64,000 nucleotides of DNA from Dioscorea cayenensis subsp. rotundata (taxonomy: Eukaryota > Streptophyta > Magnoliopsida > Dioscoreales > Dioscoreaceae). Positions within the stretch are counted from its first letter, which is position 1. Each line of letters opens with the position of its first letter. Made by a program: the position numbers and the translations under genes. The DNA lies in the NCBI RefSeq assembly GCF_009730915.1, contig NC_052486.1, forward strand, positions 22,349,589 to 22,413,588, given 5' to 3'. The notes beneath the pieces were generated by a model, which worked only from the letters and a program-made list of their open reading frames with translations, did not search any database and had not been told where the DNA came from. Below, piece by piece: positions 29,583 to 39,980 of the stretch.

Positions 29583-30167
29583 TGGATATATATATTCAAG
29601 GGTAAAGTCTGCAAAATTCTGTTGAGTGATCAACAGAGACAACAACTTGGCAGTAAAAAAAACAACAAATTGAGACAAATCTGCCAAGCAATTCAGACAA
29701 ACGCTTTATACATTCAGAAATTCAAAACAAAAATTTACCTCTCTTCTGAAATTACCACTTGGGCATGCGCACATTCCCTATCAATACAACCTCCCAGTGC
29801 ATTCGTCCGAGCCACAATGACAGTCCTTCCTCTTAATGTTACCATCAGAATCATGCACCTGATCAACAGCATAATTGTAGTGGTATGTTAGTTCCTGCAA
29901 GGGGGGAATGTTTTCAGCAGCAAAAAGCATAATGTGAGGCATGCTCTTATCATCGTGATCATAGAGCACGTTCTGAGCATAGAGGTTCGGAGAGCAGCTG
30001 TGGTTGATAAACCTGCCAACGTTTCCGTGCTTAGATGCATCGACAGTGTAGCCCTTCTCCTCCACAGTCCACACCTTGGAAAGATGCACTCTTTTTCAGT
30101 TCCGGTATACACATTGATAATCCTTCCCAAACAGATTCATCATGATAGTTGTTCCCGATGGCAAACA
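29583..30167 (-). pseudogene. SUVH (KRYPTONITE-type) H3K9 methyltransferase, C-terminal fragment
   Basis: The minus strand encodes the end of a SET domain plus post-SET region. GNNYHDESVWEGL lies near 30130-30155, NVGRFINHSCSPNLYAQNV at about 29965-30030 (SET cofactor motif), ELTYHYNY near 29880-29900, and a post-SET Cys cluster CHCGSDECTGRLY ending in a stop at 29781. In SUVH proteins this module methylates histone H3 Lys9. About 200 bases of probable 3'UTR follow to 29583. The first part lies in another frame from the rest, a one-base shift near 30065. The pre-SET, SRA and most of the SET domain are absent. At about 30167 the sequence switches to an SBT2 3' tail on the opposite strand. Confidence 0.85.
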
Positions 30168-30391
30168 AGTACCAGGTTGTGGTGCGTGAACCAGCCGGGG
30201 TGGCCGTGACAGTAAATCCACAGGCATTTACCATACAGCCGAACTCTTCGATGATCCTGAAGATCATGCTTGAAGGCAGGGAAATAGCTAATAATTATAC
30301 ATTCGGAGAGTTGGTTTTTCAATGGTGATAAGAATCATGTTGTCAAGGTCCCTCTTGCAATCTTTGTTAGCAGTACTTTGTGATCACAAAA
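30168..30391 (+). pseudogene. SBT2 subtilase 3' tail fragment (block B)
   Basis: Almost identical to the last ~220 bases of the SBT2 gene (18328-18538), from YQVVVREPAGVAV to the stop region, but with an extra T in the TTTTTCAATGG stretch near 30318 that breaks the frame. The 3' flank also matches. It is joined head-on to an antisense SUVH fragment at a TACCAGG word. It shows that block B once continued into an SBT2 gene. Confidence 0.9.
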
Positions 30392-30629
30392 TATAGTTTT
30401 TAGTTGCAGGTAGTGAAGAGATGCATCCATCATTCCAGTTGTCATATTTTTTTCTTAAGTTTGAAAAAGTGGTTGCTTCAATGAACTTCTCATGATAAAA
30501 AAATGTTTCAGTTGCAAAGCCAAAATGAGTATAAACTTGAGTAGAAGGGAACTATTTAAGTGATTTATCAAAAATAAAAGGAATTAATAATTTTGTCTGC
30601 ATAAAAGTATTTTAAAAAAATTATAATTT

Positions 30630-30808
30630 GCCAACGGCCTTTGAGTCAATTGCCATCTGGTCCCTTACGTAAGGTGTTCATTTCGGGGAGGATTCAGGAT
30701 CGAACCTCATAGCCTACTCAAGGTGAGGGCACATGGGTGGTCGGTTGAGCCTCGCTCCCTCACATGTCAGCGTCCACGAGTTCCAGTCTTTGTTGTCTTT
30801 CTCAAAAA

Positions 30809-30839
<31 letters not shown>

Positions 30840-31137
30840 CTAAGCGCTAAAAAAATTAATAATTTTTATCGCATAAAAGTATTTCTTAAGCGCTAGAATC
30901 TCAAATCAAGCTGACGATTCTGACTCTGATCCTGCGCAGGAGTAGTTGTTCCTTTTTGATTGTTTGGGCGGGGCATGAGGGACCCGGATGATGTCTTTCG
31001 CTTTTCCCGACTTTTTCTCCTCGTATTTTTTTATTTTCTCGTTGTTCTTGGTTCTATTCCTCACTACTGGTGAGAGGACTTATCTTTTGTTTTTTGTTGC
31101 TCTTTTTTTCAATAAAGCTGTGAATTTATCCACATTT
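30630..31137 (+). mobile_element. SINE-like retroposon with a 21-bp target duplication
   Basis: Inserted in the AATP1 upstream region of block B and absent from block A. A 21-bp direct repeat (ATTTTAAAAAAA... to ...TTATAATTT) flanks it at 30609-30629 and 31138-31158. The left end, GCCAACGGCCTTTGAGTCAA, resembles the head of the SINE at 51993 (GCCAACGATTTTCGGGTCTA) and carries a B-box-like GGATCGAACCT near 30690. A (TA)n tract lies at 30810-30831. The last 300 bases end AATAAAGCTGTGAATTTATCC, resembling a plant LINE 3' end. It is either a long SINE with a LINE-like tail or a composite; no ORF. Confidence 0.65.
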
Positions 31138-31813
31138 ATTTTAAAAAAATTATAATTTAATATTACACATCTTTATTGTTATAATGTAAAAAGCTTTTGA
31201 CAATCTTCATGTTTATTGTATGATGAATTTGAATGGATGTATTAACTAGCATTGTTTATTAATTAAACTGGATAGATGAAAATCTTTATTATCTAATATT
31301 TTAAAATTAAATAAATCACAATACGCTGGGATGAAATAAAGAAAAGTGCTCATAAAAAACCTAAACTAATTTCAAATTTCAAGTTTCAATCCGCCTATAT
31401 AATAATAATTTAAAATTCTTGGGGTTTTATGGATATATAATTAGTTATGATGTTCTGCAGGGTCATATTCGCAAATTACCCTAAACTATAATAAAAGAAA
31501 ACGAACTAAACCCAATAATATTTCCCAAGTTTCAACAGCGTTTTGCAAACATAATAAAAAACACTTTAACTTACTAGCTACTTTTTCAACTGATCTTTTA
31601 TCTTTCAAATTGTTAATTAGTGGTTAATGATTCCTGCTTCAACTCAGATTATGAGTTCAAGTACTACATTGACTCAAATTCCTAATCCAACTCTATCTAA
31701 AACTCAACAACAACAATAACAATACATACATATAAATACATAAGAGCAAAACCAAGAAACACAATTGCTTGAAAAGTTTCAAGTGTTGATTGAAGCATAT
31801 TCATTCAACAGTG
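31138..31813 (+). promoter_or_regulatory. AATP1 promoter, block B
   Basis: Upstream region of the intact AATP1 gene, shared with blocks A and C. It carries the nonanucleotide TAATATTAC at 31158-31166, the telobox motif at 31448-31486 and the TATA box TATAAATA at 31731-31738, 83 bases before the ATG. Confidence 0.7.
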
Positions 31814-33454
31814 ATGGCCTCCAACTCCAAGAAAAGCATGAGTTCAAGGCAAGGTTTCCTTGCCACCACAGCCTCCATTGCTGCTTCAGCCATGCTGGCA
31901 CGCTCCGTCTTCTATGATTTTGTCCCCGAAGAAGTTCGAACCTCAATGTTCTCTCAAATAAAAATCTTCCAAAACCTTCTCTCTCGCGAATTCTCCATGG
32001 TCATTCATGACAAGGAAGGAATGACTACCAACAATGTTTACAAAGCTTCAATGACTTACCTCAGTTCTTTAGTATCACACTCCACACAACGTGTTCGAGT
32101 GAAGCAATTCAACGATGATAAGAGTTTAGTCGTCTCATTGGATTCAGGCCAAAAAGTTATCGATGTATTTGAAGGGATCCAATTCAAATGGTGTTTGTAT
32201 TGCTCACAGAACAATGTGCCTTCTAAAGATAGTGATAAAAAAATTAGTAGTTACATGGTATCGAATTCGTATTCTCTTGAACTCTCATGCAAGAAAGAAC
32301 ACAAAGACAAGGCTTTGGATGTCTACCTCCCATGGATAATGAACTGGTGGAATAACACCAAAAACCAAAATACCATCCTCAAGCTTTTCCTCAATAGTTA
32401 TGAAGATTGGAGTTCTGTTAATCTCCATCATCCTGCCACCTTTGACACAATTGCCATGGATCCAGAGCTTAAGAAAACAATAATTGATGATTTATCCAAA
32501 TTCAAAAAAGGTAAAGATTATTATAAGAGCGTTGGTAAGACTTGGAAGCGTGGTTATTTGTTATATGGTCCACCAGGGACCGGTAAATCTAGTTTGGTTG
32601 CAGCTATTGCCAACTTCCTCAATTATAATATTTATGATCTTGATCTTGCTCAAGTCCAAGGTAATTTACAACTAAAAGGATTGCTAATTGAGATGACTAA
32701 CAAGTCAGTAATAGTGATTGAAGATATTGATTGTTCAATACCAATCAAGAACAGAGATAGTAAGGACTCTTATAGTTACAGACCAAAGGTCAGAGAGTAA
32801 TTTTTTCTTTTCAATTATTTGTTTCTTTATTTTTATGTTTTTTTATATTTTAACACACAACTTGTTTCTTTGTTTTTTACTTTGAAGGTAACTTTGTCAG
32901 GTTTATTAAATTTTGTTGATGGTCTTTGGTCAAGTTGTTCAGAAGAAAGAATAATAATTTTCACAACCAATTATAAAGAGCAACTTGATCCTGCATTATT
33001 AAGGCCTGGTAGGATGGATATGCATATTTATATGGGATATTGCAGTCCTTCCATGTTTAGGACCTTGGTCTTCAACTATCACCACATTGAGCATCACTCA
33101 TTATTTGAACAGATTGAAGCATTGATTAAAGATCTTGAAATCACTCCTGCTACAATTTCTGAACATTTATTAAGGAGTGATGATGCTGATGTTGCACTTC
33201 AAGAACTCCTCAAATTTCTCCAACTCAGTAAACAGGAAGCTCTTGATAAAGAAAAAGAGAAAGAAAATAAAGATGATGAAAATAAAAAGGATGAAGAAAA
33301 GAAAGATGAGAATAATAAAAAGAATGCCGGGAAAAAGGATGATAAAAAGAAGAAAAAGAAGGAAAAAAAAAATGTCAAAAATGACTCCGATACTGATGAC
33401 GACGACGACGATGATGACTCCGATACTGATGACGACGACGACGATGATTTTTAG
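31814..33454 (+). CDS. AATP1: AATP1/BCS1-like AAA-ATPase, copy B (513 aa, intact)
   Basis: Member of the plant AAA-ATPase family related to mitochondrial BCS1, ATP-driven membrane-anchored remodelers often linked to stress. The ATG at 31814 is preferred because the frame upstream begins only at a non-ATG codon. Two exons, 31814-32788 and 32888-33454, join in frame to 513 aa. Visible are the N-terminal hydrophobic anchor (about residues 13-32), the BCS1-type N domain, Walker A GPPGTGKSS (about 251-259), Walker B VIVIEDID (about 301-308), sensor TTNYKEQLDP and arginine-finger region LLRPGRMD. The last ~70 residues are a Lys/Glu-rich coiled stretch and two DSDTDDDD acidic runs. It is nearly identical to the copy at 40645, indicating recent duplication or gene conversion. 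Confidence 0.92.
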
Positions 33455-33619
33455 TTCAATAAATTCTATGTGATTTTTTGTTTTATTTAAATTGGTGTAT
33501 AGTCTTTGCTCGTGTTTCTGTTTGTTTTATTTATGTATTATTTTTTATAATGTTATTTTATTAATTCATTACATTCATTGTGATTCAATTCTTTATATTT
33601 TATTTAAATTTATGTGTAT

Positions 33620-33623
<4 letters not shown>

Positions 33624-33659
<36 letters not shown>
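33624..33659. repeat. (TA)n microsatellite downstream of AATP1 copy B
   Basis: About 18 TA units. The equivalent site in block C (42457-42510) is longer. Confidence 0.9.
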
Positions 33660-33662
<3 letters not shown>

Positions 33663-33787
33663 CTTTATTTATGCCATATATTATAAAATTTTATAAAATT
33701 TTTATATGAATAAAATATCCACATGTTTTTCCAATATATTTTGAGGGATCTATTCATTAAAACAAATCTAAAAATTAGGCAAAACAG

Positions 33788-33827
33788 TGATGTTCTGCAG
33801 GGGTGTATTCGTAAATTAACCCTAAAC
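33788..33827 (+). promoter_or_regulatory. Telobox-bearing motif upstream of MED31, copy B
   Basis: A 40-bp motif, TGATGTTCTGCAGGG...ATTCGTAAATTAACCCTAAAC, which also occurs upstream of all AATP1 copies (18987, 31448, 40257) and of MED31 in block C (42651). ACCCTAAAC is a telobox, common in promoters of plant growth and translation genes. It lies 136 bases before the MED31 ATG. Confidence 0.55.
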
Positions 33828-33962
33828 TTAATGTGTTGGACTTCGGATCCGTGAGGTTTTAAAACCGGATCCGATAAGAAAGCAAAATGGATCCAAACCC
33901 GATATTTCTCAGGGCTTATAAAAATTTTCAACATTTTCTCAGAGCTCACGAACGCTGCGCAT

Positions 33963-35386
33963 ATGGATCCCTCCGGCGACGATGGTGATCATCACTCCGA
34001 CCCTGGTTCCTCGCAAGCGTGGGATTCCTCTTCGAATTTCTAGGGTTTTGATTTTTTTTATTGGTTTCTCCGTGATGATTGATCTCCATAGGGTTCGGTT
34101 TTGTAGCCCCAAGAGCGTTTACAAGGATCCAGATGATGGGCGCCAGCGTTTTCTGCTCGAATTGGAGTTCGTGCAGTGCTTGGCCAATCCCATGTACATC
34201 CACTGTGAGTTATCCTGTTGATTTTTTTTTCAGGGTTTTGATATTTTTTCGATTCACTTTGTGGTTTGAAATCACTCACCGTTCGATGGTGGCGTTGTTT
34301 TTTTTTGTTTGTCATGATCTTGTTTGATTTCTATTAGCAAGATCCTATATTGTTGTTTAATTTCAATGCTTTTTCGTTTTCAAATGTTAGTTTCACAAGA
34401 AAGTATTTAGTAATCAGATTGAAGAGCAAGGATTTATGTTTTTCCTCTATGTTATTTTGAGTTCGATAGTTATTGATGTTCCTAGGAGAGTTTTCTTGAG
34501 TTTGTTATATATTTTTCCAGAAATTTAGAGTCATTTTGGTTGGCATGTTTTCCCCTTTTGTGGTTGAAAACATAAATTCAAAAAACTTGTTTGGGCACCT
34601 ATTTTTAAAACCATTTCTTACAAAACATCCCTGTCTTTTTTGTTTTTACAAGAAATTCTGTAAATGTTATCCATTTATTGTGTTGTAAATTGTTTTTGGT
34701 CACCCACTGATTTCTTAGGAGCCACTAGTTCTAAGCTACTTCAGGTGAGTACTAAAAGCCCTATAAAGGGTAGACTTCTCTTGGTTTTTTTTTTTTCTTT
34801 TCTTTTTTGTATCCACAAGGATTCAAACTCAAAGCAGTTGCTTAAGTAACCGACGCATGTACTATTTAGACCTGACTCCGGTTGGTTAAACCAATTTTAT
34901 CCTCGTCAGATTATATCTTTTAATTCTCTTTATTAGGATAAAAAGCCTATATTATTGTTGTTACTAAAGCATTCATATCATATGCATATATATATATATA
35001 CACAAAAGTATATGATTGAATATGTATGTCAAACGAACATGTTTTCAGTTACTTTTTTAAAAACATTGTCAAAACAAACAGGCGCATAAGATTGTTAGTT
35101 GACAGGATTGAAGACTAAGTATTTTTTTCTTTATTTTATTATTATTTGTTTGATTGATTTTTCTAAGAGAATGTTTTCTTTAGTTTGTCACAACAATTTA
35201 TGGAAATATAGGTTTTTTAGTAATTAGGATTGAAAATTAAGAGTGTATGTTTCTTCTTTATTGTTCATAGTTGATTGATGTTTCTAAGAGAATGTTTTCT
35301 AGAGTTTGTCATAGCTCTTTCAAGAAATTTATGTTTCTTTATTATAGAGGATTGAAAACTATGCATTTAGGTTTTAGGTTTTTTCT

Positions 35387-35427
<41 letters not shown>

Positions 35428-37272
35428 ATATATTTGAGTTCATAGTTTGTTGATGCTTCTAAGAGAATGTTTTAATGAATTTGTTATATGTCTTTTTTAT
35501 TGTATGATTTATTATATCTATGTTTTAGTAAATATGGAAGCATGATTTTTGTCTTATGGAGGCAGATTTAGCACAAAACTGCTATTTCGAAGATGAGACA
35601 TTTATGGTATATTTGAAATACCTACAATACTAGCTGAATCCTGAGTACGTCAAATATATAATGTGAGTGGGGTCTTTAAATAAGATGTGTTTTGTTTCTG
35701 TTTCTTTGGCATCTAACCTGTGAGATTTGCTAGTGGAATCAATTATTGCAAAATTATCAAATATTATTTTGGTTTTTTTCTAAGTTTGTCAATTGTGATT
35801 GTACATTTGAGTTTTGTATGATATTTACAGGTGTCCTCATTGTCTTTTCTTTTTGAGCTTCTCCAGAATGCTAATTTTCGGAATGCCATGGCACATCCTG
35901 GCAACAAGGTTACATTCTTGTAATTCGAACATGGACAGGATGATTCTACACCAGTAGATTTGGGCTTCATGCCGATATCAACCTTTTTATTTATTATCAG
36001 TGATGTCAAAGAATGCATTTCAATGAGAAACTCTGACTTTCCCCTAATAGTTTCTGGCTTAATAAGTCATCCTATTTTTTTATTCCAGTACTGTTTTTCT
36101 GACTTTGTTTTAAAGTAGATAGTATGCCATTATTATTGGATCTTTTAATCTATTATTGTAAATACTCTGCTTGTCGTCTCCATAGCCTCAGTGATTTTCT
36201 TGATATACTGTTTTTTTAATTATTCAAATAAATCTTGAAGGTGAACAAATAAGTCACAACACCATTGGAGCCCTTTGACTCAATCTGATTGATGAGAAAA
36301 GAACACATACACACACACAGACACACATAGCAGTCAGATTGTTAGTTGCACAGTTTTTGAGTAACTGAGAAAAGGAGATCACACACATTCACACACACAC
36401 TCAAAGTGGTCAAATTGTTAGTTGCACAATTTCTGAGTAAGTGAAGGCTGAGTTTGATAGTGTTCTCTGACGGTTGATGGTTCTTGAAGGTGAAATAACA
36501 GCAAAATCTTGAGAGGCCAGCATCAAATCGGTGTCTGTCTGATGAATACAAAAGGAGAATAGATAATCACAACACCATGATAGCCCAGAGTCAAATCTGA
36601 GCCTGTCTGCTAAATGAGAGGAGAATAGATGTACATTTTAAGACATATGCATATCTATATATACAGGTGTTGGATTGTTAGATGCACAACCTATGGGATG
36701 TTAATTAAAAGGCTGATATCAAAAGCCTTTCATTGATGTTAGATGGTAATGTGAATGCAAAACCGGTGCAATTAATGTTGCTTCCCTTAAACGACCCGCT
36801 ATTTCCTTTTTAGTTCTTCAACATTGATGTTCCCCACTTTGTCGATCACTGCTATATTTGCCACGTTCTTTGAAATGATTGCTCTTAGATTACAAACCGC
36901 TTTTCTTTCTCATTAAACTCTTTCCATGGTGGATATCGACTATTTTTCCCTCTTCTGTAGGAGTTGGCTCATAGGCAGCAATATTTCTTTTGGAAACACT
37001 ATAAGAACAAAAGATTGAAGCACATTCTACCGCGCCCTCTTCCAGAACCTGCACTTCCTGGTCCTGCTCCAGCTCCAGCTCCAGCTCCGGCCGCAGCTCT
37101 GGTTCCAGTTCCAGCTTCAGCTCCACCTCCTATTCCATCCCAGGCACAGATGCCTTCAATGGTTGCTGCTGCACCAGCACCTTCCATGCAATTTCTCAGG
37201 CAACCAGTATCTGCACTTCCGAAAGCTGACATGAGAAATAACATGGGGGATTGGAGGAAGAGAAAGTATGCT
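33963..37272 (+). pseudogene. Mediator subunit MED31, copy B, broken
   Basis: Same exon plan as the intact copy in block C: 33963-34018, 34092-34204, 35566-35662, 35831-35908, 36961-37265, with a last short exon at 37457 (ATACTGA). The MED31 core is recognisable (SPKSVYKDPDDGRQRFLLEL, then NCYFEDETFMVYLKYLQY). Copy B has TAG where copy C has TGG (Trp of LQYWQ) in exon 3, and exon 4 is one base shorter (78 against 79) in a run of Ts, shifting the frame before the LLQNANFRNAMAHPGNK segment. The last exon is open, with a Pro/Ala-rich stretch six bases longer than in copy C. It is therefore a recent pseudogene of MED31. Confidence 0.88.
35389..35419. repeat. (TA)n microsatellite in a MED31-B intron
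   Basis: About 15 TA units, followed by TGTATGTATATA. The matching block C site (43987-44009) is shorter. Confidence 0.85.
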
Positions 37273-37736
37273 CCTTTCTCCTTAATTGGCTGATACTTAA
37301 ACTTTCAATTCATCTAATATCTTTACTGTTAAAGACTCATATGTTTGCTAAGTTGTCATAACTACATGCCTACATCTTCATAATTATGTTTGTAGAAGCA
37401 GATGATTTTTTTTCCTTTTCTCTCTGGCGCTGACACCAATGTTTTGGTTTGCACAGATACTGAACGTATGTGATGTTGCAAACCAAGAGAGGAGATAGTC
37501 ATCTTACCTTGTCAGGTTGGCAAGGGACTATGAATCATGAGCTACCCGGGCTCTTATGATTGATGATTATTTTGTCAATGCAGTAAACAGAACAACCAAC
37601 AATTTAACTTGATGCCTTCGTTGATCCTCTTTACTAGGGCAATGGATCCTATTGGGAGCTGCACAGCAAGCTTCTGTATTTTGTGCCGAGCCTGCTGATG
37701 TGACTGTGGCTGAAATTCATGCCTGAACACCAAGTA
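37273..37736. other. MED31 copy B 3' flank
   Basis: Colinear with 45908-46379 of block C, including the ATGTGATGTTGCAAACCAAG stretch. The match ends near 37736, where geminivirus-like sequence begins. Confidence 0.8.
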
Positions 37737-38860
37737 AAATTTTTTCTTGACTTATCCTCGTTGTTCTCTGTCCAAGGAGGAGGCATTGTCGCAATTGCTT
37801 GCCATTCCATTGCCGAGTAATAAGAAGTTCATTAAAGTTGCGAGGGAGCTCTATGATGATGGTTAACCGCGTCTACACATGCTGATTTAATTGGAGGGCA
37901 GGGCTTGGATAACAATTCAAAGGTTGTTTAATCTGCAACATCTTCTTTCCTCTCGAAGCTTTCGTCCAAACATTCAGACTGCCATGTCTTACTCAGTCGT
38001 CAAGGCGTATGTTGAGGAGGATGGTGATTATTCTGACTGGGGTGAATTCTAGATAGATGGGAGATCTTCAAGGCGTGGTCCACTTAATTTAGCTGAGGTT
38101 TATGCTGAGGCCTATAATGTTAGCTCCACTGCAGATTTATTACAAATAATCAAGGAGAAGGATCCTAAGTCGTTTTTTCTTTAATATCATAATCTGAAGG
38201 CTAATGTTGACCGTATATTCGCGCGACCCATCTTTGTTTTCAAATCGAAATGGGATTGTTCTTCTTTTGTAGTTGATACATGTATTTCACAGTGGTTAGC
38301 GGATAATTTTATTGTTAATGGCGTTGCGCGGCCGGAAGGAAATAATATATATATTATTGGGAGTGATATTGATCGGCCAATGAGTTTGATATTAGAAGGC
38401 CTGAGCAGAACAGGTAAAACGGCTTGGGTTCGGTTTTTGGGCCCGCATAATTATATTTGTTAGCATATGGACTTCAATTCAAACACATTCCGGAATTATG
38501 TCATATACAATATAATTGATGATGTCGCTCTTCACCATCTTAAATTAAAGCACTGGAAATAGTTAATTGGTTCACAGTGAGATTGACAGTCAAACTGTAA
38601 GTACAGAAAACCGGTTCATATCACAGGTGGTGTTTCGGCTATTGTATTATGCAATCTTGGGCTTGAGTCTAGTTATTCGGAATTTCTTGATAAATTTGAA
38701 AATATTTCACTAAGGCAGTGGAGACCCGTCATAATGCGGTCTTCGGGTTCATTTCCTCTCTGCTCTTTCAGCTCTCAGGTGACCAGTCTGGTTTGACGTC
38801 GATGACGGTGTGATCGACACTGCTATTATCACTTACACAGCTCTGTCGGCGACGTGCAAC

Positions 38861-39269
38861 ATGGATTCCCCTACCGGACTCTTCATTACTGCACCACAGG
38901 CTAAGAGGGGCGTATATGTTTGGCAAATAGATAATCCCCTCTATTTCAAATTGATTGAACATCACCAATGACCTTTTGGTAAACCGTATATCGTATGACA
39001 TCGTTGTCATTCAGATACGGTTCAACTATAATTTGAGGGAGGCATTACAGATTCACAAATGTTGGTTTACTTTCAGATTTTTTACTACCATGCGTCCGAG
39101 TGGTTCTGGTTTCCTTCATGTATTTAAAACTCGTGTATTGTATTTTCTGGATAATCTTGGTGTTATTTCCGTTAACAATGTAATTTGTGCTGTATCTAAC
39201 TTTGTTTCCAGACTGGAACATGTAATCGATGTAGAGCAGGATTTTAATGTACAATACAATATTTATTAG
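38861..39269 (+). other. REn (AC3)-like section of the geminivirus fossil
   Basis: Within the fossil, this stretch matches the replication-enhancer protein family by the short segments [25 protein letters not shown] and LDNLGVISVNNVI. The reading is broken. The degenerate TrAP-equivalent region overlaps its upstream part, as in begomoviruses. Confidence 0.85.
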
Positions 39270-39969
39270 TTTTTTTATTTTACCTCACAGTGTTTGTATT
39301 CTTGTGTATTGGCATTAGATATGGATCTCTGTCTTGATTATACATGTATTGTTTGTTTTATACTTGGATGTATATGTTATACTTCTATGTGTCCATTGTG
39401 TATTTCTTGTTGTCTATCATTGTGTACTGGAGGAGTTTTTGTTTACTTGTACTCGGGAAGCTATTTTTGATACATGTATTTCGGAAGCTTTAGCTTATTA
39501 TGTTTGATTGCATATTTCTATTTATCCAATTTCAAACGACGGATAATGATATATCGGCTCCGCTAGGCATGATGAGTAATCGCACCTACATACATTGGTT
39601 TTGACTTTAACAAGACAAAAATACATGTTTCGGGTTATTATATTTACCGGATACAACATCATTTTTCTTTTTAGTCTCTTTTTTAGACATTGTAGGTTAT
39701 CTCGGTTGGGATGCCAGACTTGTTCACCGATCCAGGAGAATGGGACGGTGGATGCAAATGTTGCCATATGGACGGTGATGGAAGAGGGGGAACTTCAGGT
39801 CACGTGGGTCCAGATAGAAGAGAGGGAGGGAACATGAGGCATTCAGGATAGGCAACAGAATGGAGGGGCTCCACGGTGCACCACTCCACCAAGAGACTCT
39901 CCACTAATGCGGGAACTTTAATTTGAATGCCGGCATCTGATTGGGCCACATGGTGGTGGACCTGAGGGT

Positions 39970-39980
39970 GGCCATCCGGT
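39970..39980 (+). other. Remnant of the geminivirus origin stem-loop, cut at the nick position
   Basis: GGCCATCCGGT equals the complementary-sense stem arm of the begomovirus origin up to the base opposite the A that follows the Rep cut (TAATATT/AC). The next base, 39981, begins host sequence ACACATCTTT. In host copies A and B that same host sequence is preceded by TAATATT. Confidence 0.8.

Larger units (their letters stand above)
37737..39980 (+). mobile_element. Endogenous begomovirus-like (Geminiviridae) fossil, ~2.24 kb, broken
   Basis: A nearly genome-length integrated geminivirus remnant with its complementary-sense genes reading on the plus strand. In order: Rep (AC1) from near its N-terminus (rolling-circle motif NFFLTYPR near 37740) through the helicase part (Walker A SRTGKT near 38405 and GPHNYIC near 38440) to about 38700; a poorly preserved TrAP (AC2) zone near 38720-38900; REn (AC3) at 38861-39269 ([36 protein letters not shown]); then about 700 bases where virion-sense genes would lie, with no recognisable coat protein. 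The right end is the origin stem arm GGCCATCCGGT. Rep carries roughly half a dozen or more breaks and REn at least one, so it is a fossil. Geminiviral inserts of this kind are known from Dioscorea, and this is the main ground for suggesting a yam. Confidence 0.92.

Noticed and set aside
33946-34327. Minus- and plus-strand frames over the MED31 first exons (repeated at 42809-43190)
   Set aside because: Shadow frames of exon 1-2 and intron, conserved only because the block is duplicated.
36309-36402. CRISPR-like or regulatory CA repeats
   Set aside because: ACACAC-type microsatellites inside tandemly repeated intron sequence; no spacer structure, and this is a plant genome.
39270-39969. Geminivirus coat-protein gene on the minus strand of the fossil
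   Set aside because: The position is right for virion-sense genes, but no coat-protein motif could be recognised in any frame.
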